Positions 54,000 to 64,000 of a stretch of 64,000 nucleotides of DNA are shown one piece after another; position 1 is the first letter of the stretch, and each line of letters begins with the position of its first letter. The translations under genes and the position numbers were made by a program. The DNA comes from Bombyx mori (lineage: Eukaryota > Arthropoda > Insecta > Lepidoptera > Bombycidae): assembly GCF_030269925.1 (NCBI RefSeq), contig NC_085107.1, positions 8,494,001 to 8,558,000 on the forward strand. Reading direction: 5' to 3'. The notes below the pieces were generated by a model, which did no database searches, had not been told where the DNA came from, and saw only the letters and a list, made by a program, of their open reading frames with translations.

Positions 54000-54360
54000 C
54001 TTTTTTTTATTGCACTTGTAGGCTGATGAGCATACGGCCCACCCGATGGTAAGTGGTTACCGTCGGCCATGGACTTCGGCAATGCCAGCGGCACAGCCAA
54101 GCCGCTGCCTACCGTTAAGTACTCTCCACAAGCCTCGTTTCAAGAAGGACATATCATAGCGCCCGGGCAACACCGTGGAGGGGAGGTCATTCCAAAGTCG
54201 GATAGTACGTGACAAAAAATATCTCTGGAAACGCACTATGGATGAACGCAGTGGCTCCAGATAGTATGCATGCACTCTACTCCGGTGGCGAGCGGTGCGA
54301 TGGTAAAAACGAGATGATGGAATCATCTCAAACAATTCTTTCTTCATCATCCTCTCAAAA
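54000..54360 (-). mobile_element. 5'-truncated non-LTR retrotransposon, 3' end
   Basis: Minus frame ELFEMIPSSRFYHRTARHRS, RTIRLWNDLPSTVLPGRYDM, FLKRGLWRVL to its stop, then the CACCATC/GGGTGGGCC-type tail and a T-run (A-run on the minus strand) at 54001-54008. RLWNDLPS is the hallmark of the C-terminus of jockey/CR1-like ORF2 proteins. Confidence 0.8.
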
Positions 54361-54364
54361 AATT

Positions 54365-55120
54365 ATTTCTTAGTCTTTTCACTAAATTCTGTACCGATTA
54401 TAATATTGCTGTATTATGCACTTTATTAATACTATATATGGCCAATGCAAAAATATCGCAAAACAAAGCTACGTTCTTTCATTCGCAAATGGAATAATAT
54501 TTGCCAATTTATTTTACCACTAACTAAACCTCGTTAACCTTTAAGGTGATGAAATTATTTATTTAACAGTTAGTATAGAAAATAAACTACTTACAGTCAA
54601 TACGATAAACCATTCATTGAAAATACTTGAAACGTCATGTTTATTGAAATTTTCATTCTGATAGGGAGGCAAGGACAACAGAAGATTTGTGGTATGAGCA
54701 ATATGTTGTTATGTTAATATGGCCTTGTTCTATTGTCTCGTCTGTGCATGTTTCTGATACTCATAAGAAATGAGGGCATCTTTTGCTACTAGGAAATTAG
54801 AACGTTGAATGTGAAACTTTTATTTGTAATATCGGGGTATCCACCCCGATAAATGAAAATGGTTTATAAAAAAAACAGCTATACATATAGCTTAAACTGT
54901 AGTGTAAGTTACAATTACCTAAAGGATATAGTTATCGATTAATGTGATTTAATAATATACATTACGAAAATGCCACTAAGTGCACAGTTGTTTGCGGTGA
55001 GACGAGTGAAACGTGATCTTACGAGTAAGTAGTAAGCACTCTGACATTTCATTTAGGGCTACCATTAATTCATGTTAGATCGCGAAAAAAATAAGACGGT
55101 TACTTTTACTTTATTCAACT
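54365..55120. other. Intergenic stretch, no feature
   Basis: AT-rich; no gene or repeat recognised. Confidence 0.45.
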
Positions 55121-55125
55121 TATCG

Positions 55126-55340
55126 ATCACTACATAGTATAAAACAAAGTCGCTTTCTCTGTCCCTATATCCCTATGTATGCTTAAATCTTAAAAACTAC
55201 GCAACGGATTTTGATGCGGTTTTTTTTAATAGATAGAGTGATTGATGAGGAAGGTTTATGTGTATAATAACATCCATTTAATAGTGGAGAAATCAATAAT
55301 AAATTACAGTTTCCGAAGCGAAGCGAGGGCGGGTCGCTAG
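55126..55340 (+). mobile_element. Helitron-like non-autonomous repeat
   Basis: Contains CTTTCTCTGTCCCTATATCC, AAAACTACGCAACGGATTTT, and ends AGGGCGGGTCGCTAG followed by T. The CTAG|T end fits Helitron termini, and I recall this sequence as widespread in moths. The 3' hairpin expected of Helitrons is not obvious, and the 5' end is approximate. Confidence 0.45.
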
Positions 55341-55344
55341 TTTT

Positions 55345-56760
55345 ATTATTATCTGCATCTCTTTATCTATTATCTGTTTGTCAATTCATTATTTGGTTGT
55401 GATGAAACTTGGTACATTTACTGTGGTCAGCTGCAGCAGTTAATATCATAGCCCCATATAAATAAGAGAGGTGGCGCGCGAGTAGTTTCAAGAACTCGAT
55501 GCTTTTCATAGATTTAGTGATAGTAACATCGGGGCCTGTCGCTTTATTAGTAATTTATAAATGCCAAAGTGTCATAGGTTATTTATTTAAATAAAGTTAC
55601 GTCATAATTCTCCGCGAGCCCTACGTAGTGCATGGGGTTTCTCGCAATTAATCTAAGCCCAATCTTCATTAAATTTCGAAGAAAAGAAAGTGGCAATACA
55701 GTTAGACAATTTAACATATTTTGTTAATATTCTGTTTAAATATCTACCGATAGAGTCACCTGCAGACTATTCATGATTACCTATTAATTAGTTCAATTAG
55801 CACACTGATTTGCCAATAGCTGGCTTACCATTTCCATGGAAGGTTGGAACTTTTGTGTTTAGTAACTCTTAGTAGGTACACTTTGCCTAGTCTTCGGCAT
55901 ACTTCTCATAATTATACACAATCTCATTATTATTTAACACACCAATATTTTTTATTCCATGAGAATTGCCACGAATAGTTTTGACAATAGATATAAATAT
56001 AAGATTCAACAATTCATTCTTTAGAAATGAAAATATGTTTGTACGGGTTTTTTTTATTTAAAGTAGGAAATCATAAAACCATGAACACGCTATCGTTTCA
56101 TTTTGGTTTTGTTTCGCCTTGAAATAAATTAAGATGTGAATTATTCAAATCATTTCGCAATGAGCATTAGAAATCTGACAACTTCCACACACGGAAATTC
56201 AGTTTAAATTTTGTAAGTAAGCCACTGACAGAATTTGATTATTTTTTTTGCGCTGTATTACATAAATCATACAAGAAAATATTTTAATAAACAATCAATA
56301 TTTTTTTTATGTAATGAAATTCTATACTGATTCTATATTCTATAAATATCTATTTCTATATTTATTCGTGTTTTTCTAGTACTAGACGTCTTGACGAGCT
56401 CTTGGCGTATTATATAATTGTCAGGGCCTGTAGAAATCACTGTGACTGCTCCATGACTAATGCTTCACATCAGAGCGCTTGACCTATCATCGTGGAATCA
56501 ATCGCGGACATTTGTTAGGTATATATTTCTTTTGAACAACTAGCGCATGCCCACGAGCGGTATACCATACCACAACATATCACATTCCTTAATACGAGTA
56601 CACTGAACTTGTGTACTTCAATGATTGTGCATGCTAATCTTGAAGAAGGATGAATGAATTTGAACATAATCCACTTATAGGCTGCATAAAGATATCCCTG
56701 GTCTTAAATTATTTCGTTTAAACTTGATTAAATTAGTAGGCGAAACTAAAAAAAATAATT
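55345..56760. other. Intergenic stretch, no supported gene
   Basis: AT-rich. A TATAAATAAG sequence at about 55458 lies upstream of a GC-richer 30 bp and could be a promoter, but no exon follows convincingly. Confidence 0.4.
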
Positions 56761-56763
56761 TTA

Positions 56764-57115
56764 ATGGAATTAGTGAGATGATTATTGCTTGCGTTTTTAA
56801 AACCGTGATCATGTGGTAAAAAATATAACTCAAATATGTTTTTTAAAGAAGTTGTATAAGTTTTTGTTTTTAACAACCTATTTACGATTTTAAACCGGTT
56901 TACATATTTATTCATACACTAACAATGAGGAATAATAGAATCAGTGAGATGATTATTGCTTGCGTTAAAAACGCAAATACGCACGCAAACTGTGATCATG
57001 TGGTAAAAAATACAACACAAATATGTTTGTGTATAGAATTTATATATTTTTTGTCTTTAACAACCTATTTACGATTTTAAACCGGTTTACACATTTATTC
57101 ATACAGTAACAATGA
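56764..57115. repeat. Direct tandem duplication, about 175 bp
   Basis: GTGAGATGATTATTGCTTGC, GTGATCATGTGGTAAAAAAT, AACAACCTATTTACGATTTT, AAACCGGTTTACA and ATTTATTCATAC occur in the same order at 56770-56925 and again at 56943-57110. The second copy has a 20-bp insert after the first block. Non-coding. Confidence 0.85.
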
Positions 57116-57480
57116 AGATACCACACCAGCTTGTATCTCTAGGCTCTACCACTCGCTTCATGTAACTGAATAACGGTCGTGTTAGTAGCCAAATTTCAAA
57201 GCTAAAGCAAGCCTAATACTAAACGTCCAATGTCATTGTGGTATCTATCTATCTATGCCGTGGGTTGATCATTGCGCAGAGACCAATTTTCCATAGCAGT
57301 TAACTAGGTAGTTAGCATTGGTTCACAAACGACCTACACGATGAAGAAATACCATCGTGGTTTCGTAACGCAATCAAATCAAATCGATCTTTATTTTTCA
57401 ACACAGTAACACAGTAAGGCTTCATTTAATAATTTCCACTATAAACTCGAAATGTTATTGAAGTTGAAGAAAAATCGTAT

Positions 57481-57772
57481 CATCATTCATCATTATCCTG
57501 CCCTTCTCCCAGTCACCTGGGGTCGGTGCAACATGTTTTCTCCTTCCATACTCTTCTATCATATACCATTTCTTCGCTCACTCCCCTCTTACTCATATCG
57601 TCTTTCACACAATCTATCCATTTCTTCTTAGGTCTACCTCTTCCTCTATATCCTTCCACATTCATAGTTAACACTCCCTTACCAACCTCATTTTCATTTC
57701 GTCTCATCACATGTCCATACCATCCCAAACGCGCACTCCTCAGCTTCTCTGTCACAGGTGCCACTTTCAGAC
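57481..57772 (-). mobile_element. 5'-truncated RTE-like LINE with 17-bp target duplication
   Basis: TTGAAGAAAAATCGTAT occurs at 57464-57480 and 57773-57789, flanking a minus-strand insertion of about 290 bp. The frame reads [47 protein letters not shown] and KTCCTDPR, the usual C-terminus of RTE-like ORF2, then CACCTGGG-type 3' UTR and an ATGATGA-rich tail. Open frame with a perfect duplication, hence recent. Confidence 0.88.
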
Positions 57773-57789
57773 TTGAAGAAAAATCGTAT

Positions 57790-59480
57790 ATCATACAAAA
57801 ATTGCTCTTGCCGAACAGTTATGAATTCAACTAAATATATTATTATTTAGACTGTAAATTTTAACAATGAAGTAAATTCCAACGTATTTCTATTTATGTA
57901 CTGAGCGTTCCATAGGTTAAAACCAAAAAATATACGGTGAAAATAAAATGAGAAAGTTAAAATACATATTGCAATCTGAAACAGTTTATGCACCTTTTGC
58001 CGGTTCAAGATTACTATAAAACGTGACTAGAACTTACCTGTTTTAAATAGTACATTTACAATGAATCAAAATAAAATAAAGTCAACAATGGTAACATTGA
58101 ACTCGTGGTCTCTGAGTTCAAGGTCGAATTATACGTCGTAAAGCATTGACATGAACTGCAGTACCATGCATTGCGATGTCGTAAGAACCATGTTACGACA
58201 ACTTTATGAACAACTTTATAACAATAGACATAGTAGTTGGAGTGTGTATTGCGTCATAAAATCATGAAACTGTAAAGTAAATTATAATTCTCATGATTAT
58301 AATTATATGAGCTACGCTGCACATAAATAGAAGTAATTATTCTAGCCATAACATTTTATTAGGCAACATTATCTCAGCAATGTAATTAATACTGTAAAAT
58401 CAGACAGAAATTATTTTTTTGCTCAGGGTTTTTTTGGATATCGTAAATTATAAAAAAAAAAAAATTAAATTACGATATTTTTTTCGAATTTACTGCAAAA
58501 AGTTTAATTACATACCACACACCACTCTTGTCTGGGTAATTAACTAGTGTTTGTAAATGGTATCTACACAAATTTCGTGTATTCTTATGTTCCTCTCGTG
58601 TGATAATATTGAAAATAAAAAATAAATATACATAATAACATTAATTTCACCTTTAGCTATCTATTTATATAGGGTCAAGGGTCCTAGTTGGTCTTTAGCT
58701 GGGCTTTTAATACATATTATATTAATAATAAAATATACACAAATCAGTCGCAAAATCCCGTAAGTACAGGGAATCTTAGTTTATAGCCAACCGTGTGTGA
58801 TTTATCCTCGATTATTTATTATATTTATTTATTTATTTATGTAATGTAATCCTACAACATAAATTTATCCAACTACCAGTGGTCTCGTTAATATGAAAAA
58901 ATGCATACGTATCAAAGACCGATAAAAATACTGGGATGATGATATTACTTAGACCTAATATCCTAATAATAAAAAAAAGATTATTTTTATATTAATTCGG
59001 CTTGTAATTATAGGCTGTTTTTTAAGTTTCTAAACTATGTTTAATTATGTATGCTTAGATATTCATGAGTGTTAAAAGTCAAAGGTTCGTAGTTTCGGCC
59101 ATCTGCCAGCGAAGTCCCTAAAAGAATTAGACAAGGTCTAATGAGAGAAACCCATTACAAAAATGTATGGAATCAAAACGCAGGACTGCTTCAAGGCAGA
59201 ATGACAAAATCTCCCCGTGTAAGTTTGGAAGACGCCCTACAAGTAGTGAATGGCCTGATAGCGAACTCAATATATAAATATAAAATATTTAGTGTATGCC
59301 ACTTGCACATTCTACGATAAACCCGTTTGTCGCTTTTTAAGACACCCGCGGGAAGTGATCGGATGATGGCATTCTTTATGGCAGGCCAATGCCAAACAGC
59401 GAGCATAAATATATTAGTGTTCTCGTCTCATTCCAACAATTGGCTTCATTAGCGAATATCCAAAACATATGTATCTAGGT
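57790..59480. other. Intergenic stretch, no feature
   Basis: AT-rich; A-runs near 58452. A minus-strand frame at 59191-59406 is unassigned. No gene seen. Confidence 0.45.
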
Positions 59481-59489
59481 CTGGTCTAG

Positions 59490-59845
59490 GTATCTGAGGA
59501 ATTGTTTGAGATGATCCCCTCATCTCCTTTTTATCATCGCACCTCCCGCCATCGGAGCAGAGTTCATCCATATCATCTGGAACCGCTGCGTTCATCGACA
59601 GTGCGTTTCCAGAGGTCTTTTTTGCCACGTACCATCCGGCTATGGAATGAGCTCCCCTCCACGGTGTTTCCTGAGCGCTTTGACATGTCCTTCTTTAAAA
59701 AAGGCTTGTGGAGAGTATTAAGCGGTAGGCAGCGGCTTGGCTCTGCCCCTGGCATTGCTGAAGTCCATGGGCGACGGTAACCACTCACCATCAGGTGGGC
59801 CGTATGCTCGTCTGCCTGCAAGGGCAATAAAACTAAGAAAAGATT
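59490..59845 (+). mobile_element. 5'-truncated non-LTR retrotransposon, 3' end
   Basis: Frame ELFEMIPSSPFYHRTSRHRS, RTIRLWNELPSTVFPERFDM, FFKKGLWRVLSG up to its stop near 59780, then tail CACTCACCATCAGGTGGGCC, CTGCCTGCAAGGGCAATAAA. Same family as 54000-54360 (minus), 44820-44945 and the relic at 7630-7930. Confidence 0.85.
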
Positions 59846-60252
59846 GAGCACTGGCACTGTATATAAATTTTTAGAATGTAGGTACCTAATTTAATTTTTT
59901 TTTAACTCTACCCAAAATCGATTTAGTAAAAATAGCATGGGTTATTTTTTTGCTAACATTCAAACTTCTGTTTAACTAGATCAATAACATTCAAATTGCA
60001 AAATAAAATATCTACGTGAAAGTAATGAAACTATATACCTACCCGTTACTTTATTTTTGGTAACAAACTTTCAACGTCACAAGAGCAACGAAACTTTCTA
60101 TTTCAATAATGATGATGTTGATTCTCAAACTACCTGGTAGATTTATTTATCGCTGGGCTTGAAATGTACAATCTAAAAAAATAATTATAATGGCCACTCG
60201 AGATAACAAAAAGGTTTATTATTCGACCAGTCGATTTCACATTTTTATCCTT

Positions 60253-60465
60253 GGTCGAATATTTTCCTACAGTTACGTGATTACGTTAGCTTCACACTAA
60301 CAATTAAATTACGTTCTCGACAACATAGTATGAGTTACACACAACTTATTAACTCCCATGCACACAACCGAGTCGAATATTTTTCTACACAGTTTTACGT
60401 GATTACGTAAGCTTCACAGTACCAATTAAATTAAGTTCTCGACAACATAGTGTGAGTTACACACA
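60253..60465. repeat. Direct duplication, about 95-bp unit with 25-bp spacer
   Basis: TCGAATATTTT, TACGTGATTACGT, AGCTTCACA, CAATTAAATTA, GTTCTCGACAACATAGT and GAGTTACACACAAC occur in order at 60253-60345 and again at 60373-60468. A few substitutions separate the copies. Non-coding. Confidence 0.85.
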
Positions 60466-60839
60466 ACCGAGATGAATTATTATTGTTATGTATATTTTAA
60501 TGTATACTGTTGCTTCATAAAATTTACATACCAAATTTTATGACCAAAAAACGGAACGCGTACGAAATTGGCAATTTTGAATTTTAAAACATTTCTAACC
60601 CTCAGCATACCAGAACGAAGGTTGATTTCGCTGAGGGTTCATCTCAAAATCTCACTTATATTTCTATTATTTAATATGATATGTTATTATATAACTAGTA
60701 TGATCAACTTTCAACCGTGCTGTCTTTTTACAGCTACACAAATATTAGACAGGATTAGATATTATACTCAGGAGAATTACATGTTTTTTGGTATGTGGTC
60801 ATGACAGCACGGACAGCAAGTAAATGTTAGTCATTGACG

Positions 60840-60930
60840 TTGTTCACATATATATAGACACCGGTAACCACTCACTACCCGGTGTGCTGTGAGCTCGTTC
60901 ATCCGTCTACAGTCTACGCAATAAAAAAGA
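60840..60930 (+). repeat. Degenerate LINE 3' tail
   Basis: CACCGGTAACCACTCACTAC, CGGTGTGCTGTGAGCTCG and CTACGCAATAAAAAAGAAA resemble the tail of the family at 59490-59845. Confidence 0.5.
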
Positions 60931-61388
60931 AAATTAATAAGTAGTAGCAGATACACTTTTTGATTATAAATATTATTATTCTACTGTATTTGTTAGAATC
61001 TTATTAGTTACACAATTTCTTATGAAAAATATTATTCTTCCTTTTCTTCTTATTCTTATGAAAGCTTAATCATAACTCACAACTTTTGCCTTTATTGCAT
61101 CATGTTGTGACAACTCTTGTATGTGTCCTTTCGCGTATAAATTACTGTTTTTTTTTTGGTTTGTTAATCTTTTTAAATCAAACACTTATACATATAAAAT
61201 TATCCAAAAGAAGTAGTCTATCTAAAAAAACGTATCAACATTTTATTTATTTGAAAATAAGACTTCCTATAAGTCTACACTCTACTTCGTATTTTTTATA
61301 AAAATATGTCATATTTTAATGTTAAAAATAACACTAAAACGGAACCTATGTAATATAACAATTAACTAATGTTAATATTATTATAGGA

Positions 61389-62602
61389 ATGTCGTCGGCT
61401 ACCAGTGTGAGGGATTTCTACGCCGGCAGAAACATCCTAGTAACAGGCGGCACCGGCTTCATGGGAAAAGTTCTTGTGGAAAAACTATTGTATTCTGTAC
61501 CAGAAATCGGTAATGTGTATATTCTAATGAGACCTAAGAAAGCGAAAACGGTAGCCCAACGACTCGAGGACTTGCAAAGGCTACCGGTATGCTAATTCAA
61601 TTGAATGCTTAATGTATTAAATACTATCAGTGTTTTTTCTTCTATTTGTTGAATTCGGGTTTTTTCCAGCTGTTTGATCGATTGAAAAATGAACGACCAA
61701 ACGCCTTAAATAAAATTAAAGCAATACAAGGGGACGTTCTCTTTGAAGATTTTGGACTGTCTAATTTGGAGATTGAAAATTTATCCAAAGAAGTGACGGT
61801 CGTCTTTCACTTCGCCGCCACGTTGAGACTGGAGGCCCCTTTGAAAGATAATGTCAACATGAATACTTCTGGTACATTAAGAACGATCAAGGTTGCGAAG
61901 AAATTAAAAAACCTTCAAATTTTTGTGCATCTTTCAACCGCTTTCTGCTATCCGGATTACGAAGTATTAGGAGAAAAGGTATTTTTTTTATATCTCGATT
62001 ATAAAATTAAATAGCTCAAATATTGCTCGCGTGCCGTTTGACATAGGTAATGTTAATGGCGCTATACGCTTGCGTAAACTAGCTGATCCGGCAGACATCG
62101 TAATGCCTCAAACGATAAATAAAAGACCTAAACTTTTGTATAAAATAAACTTATAACAAAAAAAAGGAATCCGTCCGACGGGGGGGACATCAAAGGAAAA
62201 ACTAAATTGTTTTTATTTCCGAGCATTTTCATATTTATCTAAACCTTTTAAACCTTCTCTGGACTTCCACAAATAATTTAAGACCAAAATTAGCCAAATC
62301 GGTCCAGCCGTTCTCGAGTTTTAGCGAGACTAACGAACAGCAATTCATTTTTATATATAGAGATAATTAATTACGTAAAATGATAGTGGTATTCGGTTAA
62401 TTTCAGCTTTACGCACCACCGGCGAAACCAGAGCATGTAATGCGTTTGATAGAATGGCTCGACGATCGGCAACTCACACTATTGACACCATCCCTTTTAG
62501 GACCTCATCCGAATTGTTATACGTTTTCTAAAAGACTAGCAGAAAATGTAGTGGAACAAGCCTACAAGGATCTACCAATCGTGATAGCTCGCCCAAGCAT
62601 AG
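61389..62602 (+). CDS. Fatty acyl-CoA reductase, 5' part (runs off the window)
   Basis: NADPH-dependent enzyme reducing fatty acyl-CoA to fatty alcohol, usually at the endoplasmic reticulum or peroxisome. Three coding exons, in phase: 61389-61586, 61670-61978, 62407-62602 (ends in phase 1 at GTACCT). The first 27 residues hold the Rossmann motif TGGTGFMG (19-26); exon 2 holds IQGDVLFEDFGLS, VVFHFAATLR and FVHLSTAFCYPDYE; exon 3 holds the catalytic YTFSK (Tyr207, Lys211) and PIVIARPSI. A TATTATAG acceptor sits two bases before the ATG, so an upstream non-coding exon is expected. The rest of the NAD-binding fold and the C-terminal sterile domain must lie past 64000, as no further exon was found after 62602. 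Moths have many paralogues for pheromone, wax and other alcohols; I cannot say which this is. Confidence 0.95.
62078..62366 (+). mobile_element. Short non-autonomous repeat in FAR intron 2
   Basis: Begins ACTAGCTGATCCGGCAGAC and ends GCGAGACTAACGAACAGCAA followed by TTTTTATATATAGAG. I recall these ends as a very common moth repeat, possibly linked to RTE-like LINEs, but the classification is not certain. Confidence 0.6.
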
Positions 62603-62630
62603 GTACCTACTTGAAAAAATATATATATAA

Positions 62631-63716
62631 TACTAGCTGACCCGGCAAACGTTGTGTTGCCTTAAATAAGTTTCTAGGGAAATTCTACTGTAGAAAAAAA
62701 AACCTCCTTTAACCACATAATAACTCATTATAAACAAAAAAAAATATCCAAAAAAATTCACTTAGGGGTATGAAAAACAGATAGTAGCCGATTCTCAGAC
62801 CTACTGAACATACTATTGATACACAAATAAAACCAAAAAAACATGGCTGAAAAATGTATAGTATTGTATAGCTCTCAAATATATTAGGTGTATAATCTAT
62901 GATGTATAGTGAGTACGTAAGACAGGAGACCGGCTTCGTCCTCATCCCTACTACGTGATGTTTGCTGGATGAGTGGTGACACCTGGCGGGGATAGCTGAT
63001 CGATTGATAGTTGATCAGTAGTCGACCGCCGAGGGCGGGAGATCAAATTCAATTTTAAAAAAATCATAATTAAAGGAACTTGATATTATAAACTCTGAAT
63101 AAGAATTTATCGTACTACAATTATAATATTTGATTGCCATCTTGCAACCTTATTGCGGATCTGTGCATAGAATAAAAAAAATATTAATCGGGATGGAAAA
63201 ATAGGGGTTGATCTTATAAGAGTGAAAATTGAGAGTAATATGATTTTTTTTATTTTAAGTCATGACAAAACAAAATAAAAAACTTGCCGAAAAAATTAAA
63301 GTTTATAATTAACAAATAAAAAATAGGGGTTGATCATAGAGGGATGAAAAATTGAGAGTAACATCAGATTTTTTATTTTAATTCATGACAAAATAAAAAT
63401 GAAAATCTTGCCAAAAAAATTAAAGTTTATAATTAACCAATAAAAAATAGGGGTTGATCGTAGAGGAGTGAAAATTGAGGATTGTATGTATTTTTGTATG
63501 TTGTATCATAAAAAAATAGAAATTAAAAATTTTGTCTAAAAAATAAATAAATAAATTTAGGGGTGGACTACCCCTAACATTTAGGGGGATGAAAAATAGA
63601 TGTTGGCCGATTCTCATAGATACCGGATAAGCACAAAAAATTTCATCAAAATCGGTCAAGCCGTTTCGGAGGAGTATGGCAACGAAAACTGTGACACGAG
63701 AATTTTATATATTAGA
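62631..63716 (+). mobile_element. Longer repeat with related ends in FAR intron 3
   Basis: Begins TACTAGCTGACCCGGCAAAC and ends AAATCGGTCAAGCCGTTTCG followed by TTTTATATATTAGAT, i.e. the same kind of ends as 62078-62366. The interior is about 1 kb and includes a 123-bp tandem repeat. Confidence 0.55.
63201..63490 (+). repeat. Tandem repeat, about 123-bp unit, 2.4 copies
   Basis: ATAGGGGTTGATC recurs at 63201, 63323 and 63447. Between these, GTGAAAATTGAGAGTAA, TTTTATTTTAA, CATGACAAAA, CTTGCC, AAAAAATTAAAGTTTATAAT and TAACAAATAAAAA keep their order. Non-coding, inside FAR intron 3. Confidence 0.85.
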
Positions 63717-63904
63717 TATACTTTGAGCGTTGCTCACAATCATAAAGCTCTTGCTGTAGGACAGTACTAGCTTAGGCCTAGAATAGTGCCAATCCATATC
63801 TACCCGTGAGTGTCGTGATAGGTGGCTAAGAGATTCACCGAGAAACGCAAAGCAACTTGTGTACTGTGCTGGCCAGTGTACTGTGATCGCCAACTTTAGT
63901 TTAC

Positions 63905-64000
63905 TGGATGTAAGGCATTGTAAGTCTCCGCGGCTAGGTCCACCATCTTATTTCTGCTGCGAAGCAGTAATGCAGCTTGAAGAATGGGTCCGCCGTTGTG
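63905..64000 (-). repeat. Bm1-like SINE, cut by the window edge
   Basis: TTCTGCTGCGAAGCAGTAAT and GCAGCTTGAAGAATGGGT are a diverged minus-strand form of the central block of the SINE at 8940-9215. Confidence 0.55.

Overview
The window is eukaryotic, AT-rich, intron-containing DNA and reads as a moth genome, most likely the silkworm Bombyx or a close relative. It carries many fragments of interspersed repeats that I recognise as typical of Bombyx (a Bm1-like SINE, a second abundant repeat, jockey-like, RTE-like and R1-clade LINEs, a Dong-like LINE sitting in TAA repeats, mariner-type elements). All host introns follow GT-AG. No rRNA, tRNA, CRISPR array or bacterial-style operon was found.

Host genes, left to right. 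(1) 562-1118 +: a weak candidate for a two-exon micro-gene with a signal peptide. (2) 2483-6359 -: a three-exon gene for a 73-residue secreted six-cysteine protein, with a TATA box. (3) 16654-22857 -: a complete 11-exon gene for the STE20-family kinase Fray (OSR1/SPAK), 811 residues, with a very long Gln/Pro repeat region between the kinase part and the C-terminal CCT domain. (4) 29363-31281 -: an unrecognised multi-exon gene whose exons fit by splice phase. (5) 30804-41866 +: a six-exon gene, none of whose exons exceeds 200 bp, for a 198-residue secreted cystine-knot factor resembling the PTTH/trunk or IL-17 type; its promoter lies inside gene 4. (6) 61389-62602 +: the first three coding exons of a fatty acyl-CoA reductase that continues beyond the right edge.

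The rest is mostly transposon-rich intergenic or intronic DNA. Highlights are an apparently intact DD41D mariner (rosa-like) with perfect 24-bp inverted repeats (13618-14927); two nearly identical 1220-bp internally deleted Tc1/mariner-type elements 1.7 kb apart (25051-26270, 27991-29210); an R1-clade LINE nested inside a decayed mariner (46657-49327); two head-to-tail 5'-truncated Dong-like LINEs separated by TAA repeats (49861-50632); and several MITEs and short direct duplications.

Fray acts in ion and water balance below WNK kinases, the acyl-CoA reductase in lipid or pheromone or wax alcohol synthesis, and the cystine-knot and six-cysteine proteins are presumably extracellular. Nothing in the sequence ties these genes into one pathway. 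All exon joins are inferred by eye from splice signals, reading phase and family resemblance, not from transcripts.
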